Assembly: GCA_900756725.1 (NCBI GenBank)
Contig: CAAELJ010000107.1
Span: 1-26,539, forward strand
Length of the DNA: 26,539 nt
Source: an uncultured Collinsella sp.
GTDB taxonomy: Bacteria > Actinomycetota > Coriobacteriia > Coriobacteriales > Coriobacteriaceae
Reading direction: 5' to 3'
Part shown: piece by piece, positions 22,369-26,539 of the stretch
Position numbering within the stretch: the stretch's first letter is position 1
Layout: every line of letters starts with the position of its first letter
Notes under the pieces: model-generated
What the model was told of the DNA's origin: nothing
What the model saw: only the letters and a program-made list of their open reading frames with translations
Database searches by the model: none
Made by a program: the position numbers and the translations under genes

Positions 22369-23529
22369 ATGAAAAACCGTACGATTTTGCTTTATATGAC
22401 GTTTGTTTTTCTGTCGAACTTCAGCACCATTTTGTATTTTCTGACGGTTTACCTTGAATTCGTCGGGCTTTCGATGGTAGCGATTTCTAGCATGATGATT
22501 GCATATCAAGTGAGCAAGTTCATCCTTGAAGTTCCCACTGGCTATATTGCTGATAGGTTTGGACGAAAGACCAGCGGTCTCGTTGGCGTCATGGGAATGC
22601 TTGGATACTACGCCGCCCTGCTTCTCGTCCGTTCTCCTCTGCTTTTAATCGGTGCGTTCGCTCTCAAAGGTTTTGCCGTTGCATGCGTGAGCGGATCCAT
22701 AGAAGCGATTTACATTGACAGCGTCTCTCAGGACCAGCTCGTAAGACTTAATGTCGTTGAGCGATTTGTTTTCTATGCCTCTTATGCCATCTCCGCTTGT
22801 GTGGGCGGTTTCATTTCGTCCGTCGGCGCATATCTCATTGGTCTTTCGGCAGATATCATCGCAATGGTGTTGACGTTGGTTGTCGTTGTCTGCATTCCTG
22901 AGATGCGAAGAGGGGGCACTGCAGCGACACCTAAGCGTGGAATTAGTCCGAAGATGATCGGTGCCGCCATTGCGTGTAATGGCCTTCTTCGTTCTGCGTT
23001 CATCATGGACTGTTCTCAGGCATTCGCCTTCGTCGCTCTGGAAGACTTCTTCTCACTGTTGCTTGCAGGCCGCGGAATGAGTGCCGTCGCTTCGGGCGTG
23101 ACCATTGCGGTTCAGCTCCTTGTCTCCGCCTCCATAGGGTTTATTGTGCCTAGTGTGATTGCTCGTGTCGACAAGGGCCGTTTCGCGCGTATTTGCGGCA
23201 TCGTGCGCTTTGCCCTGACTGCTCTGTTTTTGATCCCCCTTACTCCGGCCAATTTGCTGCCCGTGTTCTATGTGCTGCAGACGGTTGCGTACTCGTTGTT
23301 TGCCCCAATCAAATACTCAGTTTTCCAAAATGCTGCCGATTCATCGATGCGCTGTTCACTGATTTCGGTTCAAAGCCAGATGGTGGCGGTGGGTGCCGTT
23401 CTTTTCTATCTGCTCAACGCTGTGTTGAGTGGCGTTGCGGGCATTCGAGTTGTATTGCTTGTTGCGCTTGGGATTTCTTCCCTGGTGTATATCCCCGCGC
23501 TATTTCGTCTTACAAGTCAAAGGCCATGA
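22369..23529 (+). CDS. Major facilitator superfamily transporter
   Basis: The protein of about 386 residues is hydrophobic throughout with about 10-12 helices. The loop after helix 2 contains VPTGYIADRFGRKTSGLVG (about residues 48-66), the MFS motif A (G-x-x-x-D-R-x-G-R-[RK]). I chose the ATG at 22369 because GGAGG lies 8 bases before it; the longer frame from 22345 was rejected. The cargo is unknown. Position next to a LysR regulator suggests regulated efflux or uptake. Base composition is lower in G+C than the flanking genes, compatible with transfer. Confidence 0.85.
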   Translation: MKNRTILLYMTFVFLSNFSTILYFLTVYLEFVGLSMVAISSMMIAYQVSKFILEVPTGYIADRFGRKTSGLVGVMGMLGYYAALLLVRSPLLLIGAFALKGFAVACVSGSIEAIYIDSVSQDQLVRLNVVERFVFYASYAISACVGGFISSVGAYLIGLSADIIAMVLTLVVVVCIPEMRRGGTAATPKRGISPKMIGAAIACNGLLRSAFIMDCSQAFAFVALEDFFSLLLAGRGMSAVASGVTIAVQLLVSASIGFIVPSVIARVDKGRFARICGIVRFALTALFLIPLTPANLLPVFYVLQTVAYSLFAPIKYSVFQNAADSSMRCSLISVQSQMVAVGAVLFYLLNAVLSGVAGIRVVLLVALGISSLVYIPALFRLTSQRP

Positions 23530-23562
23530 GTATTCAGGCATCGATAACTTATATATCAACGC

Positions 23563-23599
23563 AATAAACCCGAGCGCGAGGGCGTTTGGGTTTATTATT
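23563..23599 (+). terminator. Intrinsic terminator after the MFS gene
   Basis: AATAAACCC (23563-23571) pairs with GGGTTTATT (23588-23596), and the stem continues inward as GAGCGC/GCGTTT with G-T wobbles around a GAGG loop. The outer arm plus following ATT is T-rich. Confidence 0.7.
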
Positions 23600-23649
23600 G
23601 AAACGTATGTAACCTGGCGGCGCCACACCGCCTGTTAGTAGGGAGACAC

Positions 23650-24828
23650 ATGAACGTTCTGGTCGTCAACGCAGGATCTTCGACCCTTAAGTATCAGGTC
23701 ATCGATACCAAGTCCCACAAGGTGTCCGCAAAGGGCTCCTGCGAGCGCGTCTGCTTTACCGGCGGCACCTTCACCCACGCTGCCAACGGCTCCAAGAAGG
23801 TGACCGAGAACATCGAGTTCCCCGACCACAAGGTCGCCATCGAGGTCGTCCTGAAGGACCTCGAGGCTAACGGCGTCAAGATTGAGGGCATCGGCCACCG
23901 CATCGTTCAGGGCGGTTGGTACTTTGGCGATTCCTCCCTCGTCGACGAGGACGTTCTCGCCAAGATCCGCGAGGTCGCCCCGCTCGCGCCGCTGCACAAC
24001 AACCCCGAGGCCAACGTTATCGAGTTCTGCCTGGAGCAGTATCCCGATCTGCCCAACGTCACGGTCTACGACACCGCTTTCCACTTCAACATGCCCGAGG
24101 TCGCCAAGACCTACGCCCTTCCCAAGGATGTTTGCGACAAGCTGCACATCCGTAAGTACGGCGCCCACGGCACCAGCTACCGCTACATCTCCAAGAAGGT
24201 TGCCGAGATGACCAACGGCGAGGCCCGCAAGGTCGTCGTGTGCCACATCGGCTCCGGTGCCTCCCTGTGCGCCATCGAGGACGGCAAGTGCATGGATACC
24301 ACCATGGGCCTCACCCCGCTCGACGGTGTCATGATGGGCACCCGCTGCGGCTCCATCGACCCGGCTACCGTGTGCTACCTGCAGCGCGAGGGTGGCTACA
24401 CCTTCGACGAGGTCGACGAGATGATGAACAAGAAGTCCGGCCTTTTGGCTGTGACCGGCGGCAAGACCAACGACTGCCGCAACGTCGAGGAGCTCGCCGC
24501 TGCTGGCGACCCCGAGGCTCAGCTCGCCTTCGATATGTTTGTCTACAAGATTGCCGCCAAGGCTGCCGAGATGGCCACTTCCATGTGCGGCATGGATACC
24601 CTGGTCTTTACCGCTGGCATCGGCGAGCACGCTCCGGCCGTCCGCGCCGGCGTGGCCGACCGTCTGGCCTTTATGGGCGTCAAGATGGATCATGCCCGCA
24701 ACGCCCTGCGTGGCGACGGCGCTTGGTGCCTGTCTGCCAAGGATTCCAAGGTCAAGATCTTCGTCATCCCCACGGACGAGGAGTTCATGATCGCTTCTGA
24801 CGTCGAGCGCATCGTCAGCGGCAAGTAA
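23650..24828 (+). CDS. ackA: Acetate kinase paralogue 1 (diverged nucleotide site)
   Basis: The 392-residue protein has the ASKHA-fold acetate kinase landmarks: MNVLVVNAGSSTLKYQ, GHRIVQGG (R84), PLAPLHN (H116), YDTAFH (D141), KYGAHGTS (H173), DTTMGLTPLDGVMMGTRCG (R232) and FTAGIGEH. Acetate kinase makes ATP from acetyl phosphate in the cytoplasm. Relative to its neighbour, this copy has HIGSGAS in place of HLGNGAS (Ser202), GTSYRY in place of GTSHRY (Tyr177), and NDCRN in place of NDARD near residue 275, all next to the nucleotide or phosphate site. Both copies have Ala172 where most acetate kinases have Phe. A GGGAG site precedes the ATG. No phosphotransacetylase gene is in the window. Function as acetate kinase is likely but may be altered. 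Confidence 0.88.
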   Translation: MNVLVVNAGSSTLKYQVIDTKSHKVSAKGSCERVCFTGGTFTHAANGSKKVTENIEFPDHKVAIEVVLKDLEANGVKIEGIGHRIVQGGWYFGDSSLVDEDVLAKIREVAPLAPLHNNPEANVIEFCLEQYPDLPNVTVYDTAFHFNMPEVAKTYALPKDVCDKLHIRKYGAHGTSYRYISKKVAEMTNGEARKVVVCHIGSGASLCAIEDGKCMDTTMGLTPLDGVMMGTRCGSIDPATVCYLQREGGYTFDEVDEMMNKKSGLLAVTGGKTNDCRNVEELAAAGDPEAQLAFDMFVYKIAAKAAEMATSMCGMDTLVFTAGIGEHAPAVRAGVADRLAFMGVKMDHARNALRGDGAWCLSAKDSKVKIFVIPTDEEFMIASDVERIVSGK

Positions 24829-24842
24829 TTGATACAAGGGGA

Positions 24843-24879
24843 GGGGACTGGATGGCATTGTGCCGTTCAGCCCCCTTTT
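24843..24879 (+). terminator. Intrinsic terminator between the two acetate kinase genes
   Basis: GGGG, CTG and GGCA (24843-24857) pair in order with TGCC, CAG and CCCC (24861-24875), with small bulges, and TTTT follows. It separates the two transcripts. Confidence 0.7.
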
Positions 24880-24910
24880 ATGCTCTTTGGGCGAAGAGAT
24901 TAATAGATAT

Positions 24911-24938
24911 TTATTGAATTCTGATAACTTCTTATTAA
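24911..24938 (+). promoter_or_regulatory. Candidate promoter of the second acetate kinase
   Basis: TTATTG (24911-24916) and TATTAA (24933-24938) are 16 bases apart in an A/T-rich stretch after the terminator, consistent with independent expression. Confidence 0.4.
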
Positions 24939-24940
24939 GG

Positions 24941-24972
24941 GTACGGCCGCCTTATAGGTTTGCCGACCGTAC
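24941..24972 (+). other. 5' leader hairpin of the second acetate kinase
   Basis: GTACGG (24941-24946) pairs with CCGTAC (24967-24972). It ends about 20 bases before the ATG and just ahead of the GAAGGAG ribosome-binding site. Confidence 0.4.
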
Positions 24973-24992
24973 TGTAATCACGAAGGAGTCTC

Positions 24993-26171
24993 ATGAACGT
25001 ACTTGTTGTCAACGCCGGCAGCTCGAGCCTTAAATATCAGCTTTTGGATACCGATACCCGCGAGGTTTTCGCCAAGGGCAACTGTGAGCGTATCGGATCG
25101 GACATGGGCATCTTTGGCCACTCCGAGAACGGTGGTGCCAAGCAGACCGAGGAGATTCCTTTTCCCGATCATCGCAGCGCCATTGCGCGCGTGCTCGAGG
25201 AGCTCGAGAAGACCGACTTTACGATCGATGGCATTGGGCATCGTATCGTTCAGGGCGGCTGGCACTTCGATGATTCCGCAGTCGTTGACGACGAGGTCAT
25301 GGCTAAGATCCTTGAGGTGGCCCCGCTCGCTCCGCTGCACAATTACGGCGAGGCGGCGGCAATCGAATATTGCCGCGAGAAGTATCCGGAGCTGCCCAAC
25401 GTGGCCGTCTTCGACACCTCGTTCCACATGACCATGCCCGAGGTCGCCTACACCTACGCCCTGCCCAAGGAAGTGTGCGACAAGTACCATGTGCGCAAGT
25501 ACGGCGCGCACGGTACGAGCCACCGTTACGAGTGGATGATGGCCAAGGAAATCCTGGGCTCGCGCTGCCATCGCCTGCTTTCGTGCCATCTGGGCAACGG
25601 TGCTTCGCTTGCCGCCATTGAGGACGGTGTGTGCCGCGATACCACGATGGGCCTCACGCCGCTTGACGGCCTGATGATGGGCACCCGTTGCGGTTCCATC
25701 GACCCGGCCACCGTGTGCTACCTGCAGCGCGAGGGCGGCTACAGTTACCAGGAAGTCGACGACATGATGAACAAGCAGTCCGGTCTGCTTGCCATCTCGG
25801 GCATCTCCAACGATGCCCGCGACATCCGTACGCGCGCCTCCGAGGGTGACGAGCGCTGCCTGCTCGCCTTCGATATGTTCGCCTACAAGGCCATGCAGCA
25901 GGCCGGCTCCATGATCGCCTCCATGGCGGGCGTGGACACCATTACCTTTACCGCCGGCATCGGCGAGAACGACTGGTCGATCCGCAAGGCCTTCTGCGAC
26001 TGCTTTGAGTGGCTGGGCGTGCGCATCGACAACAACAAGAACCGCGAGGCCGTGGGCAACGGCCCGCAGGTCATCAGCGCCGCCGGCTCTTCCGTCACGG
26101 TCATGGTCATCCCCACCGACGAGGAATACATGATCGCCCGCGACGTCGAGCGTCTGACCAAGAACAACTAA
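24993..26171 (+). CDS. ackA: Acetate kinase paralogue 2 (canonical catalytic set)
   Basis: The 392-residue protein aligns without gaps to copy 1 through residue 210. It keeps MNVLVVNAGSSSLKYQ, GHRIVQGG, FDTSFH, GTSHRY (His177), HLGNGAS (Asn202), GTRCG, SNDARD and FTAGIGEND, the standard set apart from Ala172 and GGW in place of GGEK. GAAGGAG lies 7-8 bases before the ATG. It has its own candidate promoter, leader hairpin and downstream terminator, so it is not simply the second gene of one operon. Role: ATP and acetate from acetyl phosphate. It is the more likely of the two to be the main acetate kinase. Confidence 0.92.
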   Translation: MNVLVVNAGSSSLKYQLLDTDTREVFAKGNCERIGSDMGIFGHSENGGAKQTEEIPFPDHRSAIARVLEELEKTDFTIDGIGHRIVQGGWHFDDSAVVDDEVMAKILEVAPLAPLHNYGEAAAIEYCREKYPELPNVAVFDTSFHMTMPEVAYTYALPKEVCDKYHVRKYGAHGTSHRYEWMMAKEILGSRCHRLLSCHLGNGASLAAIEDGVCRDTTMGLTPLDGLMMGTRCGSIDPATVCYLQREGGYSYQEVDDMMNKQSGLLAISGISNDARDIRTRASEGDERCLLAFDMFAYKAMQQAGSMIASMAGVDTITFTAGIGENDWSIRKAFCDCFEWLGVRIDNNKNREAVGNGPQVISAAGSSVTVMVIPTDEEYMIARDVERLTKNN

Positions 26172-26193
26172 CGCGCGCATTTGCAAGTAAACG

Positions 26194-26229
26194 AAAGGCC
26201 TCCAGAGCAACAGCTCCGGAGGCCTTTTT
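26194..26229 (+). terminator. Strong intrinsic terminator after the second acetate kinase
   Basis: AAAGGCCTCC-A-GAGC pairs with GCTC-C-GGAGGCCTTT around an AACA loop, followed by a run of Ts. Confidence 0.85.
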
Positions 26230-26448
26230 ACTAGCAGGCGGAAATTCCAGTCCCAAAGTGATCGTCACCAGCAACGCCTGCGCTCCCAACAACGGCATCC
26301 AGTCATTCAGATTCTCAGCCTAGCTCGTAGCCAAGCCGCCGTCCACCCCGGATTCCCTGATTGCCACGTGACGGCAGAAGGCCGCACGGGCTAACCCCTG
26401 AAAACAATCCGCAGACCAGAAACGCCCCCGTTCGTAGCTCCGTGAACT
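26230..26448. other. Intergenic region without a supported gene
   Basis: I see no ORF with a ribosome-binding site and no clear repeat in this stretch. Confidence 0.5.
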
Positions 26449-26487
26449 GCCTCCCATTTCTTGGACATGAGAAATGGGAGGCTTTTT
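26449..26487 (+). terminator. Strong hairpin that also contains the RBS of the edge ORF
   Basis: GCCTCCCATTTC (26449-26460) pairs perfectly with GAAATGGGAGGC (26471-26482) and is followed by TTTTT (26483-26487). The GGGAGG in the 3' arm is spaced 6 bases from an ATG at 26488, so the same hairpin can end transcripts entering from the left and hide the Shine-Dalgarno. Confidence 0.7.
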
Positions 26488-26539
26488 ATGCGTGTCGACT
26501 TGAGGGTGAAGCACGACATCGTGGCCAGGAAGGCGGCGA
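26488..26539 (+). CDS. Partial ORF cut by the right edge (possibly transposase)
   Basis: The frame begins MRVDLRVKHDIVARKAA and runs off the window. It has a correctly spaced GGGAGG inside the preceding hairpin. Only 17 codons are visible, so no function is shown; a basic N-terminus behind a protective hairpin is common for insertion-sequence transposases. This is inference with low certainty. Confidence 0.35.
   Translation, partial: MRVDLRVKHDIVARKAA

Noticed and set aside
23635..26210. Two minus-strand ORFs of about 400 codons opposite the acetate kinases
   Set aside because: They look alike only because the paralogous acetate kinases do; they are antisense shadows.

Overview
The window is GC-rich chromosomal DNA (by eye near 60% G+C) from an anaerobic, low-complexity-metabolism actinobacterium. 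The protein set fits the Coriobacteriia, most likely Collinsella or a close relative. The pointers are two acetate kinase genes side by side, ECF transport, a D-aspartate ligase/racemase pair for the cell wall, an Old Yellow Enzyme fused to a flavin/Fe-S reductase, and RNase D with exodeoxyribonuclease VII. This assignment is inference from gene content, since no rRNA or marker gene is present. I see no tRNA, rRNA, CRISPR array or complete insertion sequence.

Layout. Positions 1-3939 (minus) hold an operon: an OYE-type flavin/Fe-S oxidoreductase, then the large and small subunits of aconitase X (the small one runs off the left edge). Positions 4109-6543 (plus) hold a membrane-anchored FxLYD-type protein, an HTH protein and a membrane-tethered Hanks-type Ser/Thr kinase. 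A perfect palindromic terminator separates these from a secreted coiled-coil/lysozyme-like wall protein (minus). A regulatory gap with MerR/SoxR-like palindromes follows. Next come a D-aspartate ligase and an aspartate racemase (plus), which together would make and attach D-Asp in peptidoglycan.

Positions 10243-13801 (minus) are a dedicated ECF transporter operon in the order S component, fused double ATPase, T component. It is preceded by what reads as a complete tryptophan attenuator: an extended -10 promoter, a 21-residue leader peptide with Trp-Trp-Trp, a competing antiterminator pairing and an intrinsic terminator. This strongly suggests tryptophan (or a Trp-related compound) as substrate and is the most interesting element of the window. 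Further left to right come a C69 dipeptidase with signal peptide and C-terminal membrane anchor, then a lipid kinase followed by a 30-residue membrane microprotein that is easily missed (all minus).

From 17154 to 21317 (plus) there is a housekeeping run: RNase D, a membrane zinc metallopeptidase, XseA, XseB and a HIT hydrolase. A less GC-rich LysR regulator/MFS transporter pair follows (21359-23529), then two tandem acetate kinases with separate terminators and leaders (23650-26171). The right edge carries a strong hairpin whose 3' arm contains the Shine-Dalgarno of an ORF cut by the window end, an arrangement reminiscent of insertion-sequence transposase leaders.

Start codons were re-chosen by ribosome-binding site in several genes. 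Long antisense ORFs opposite high-GC genes were judged to be shadows and left out.
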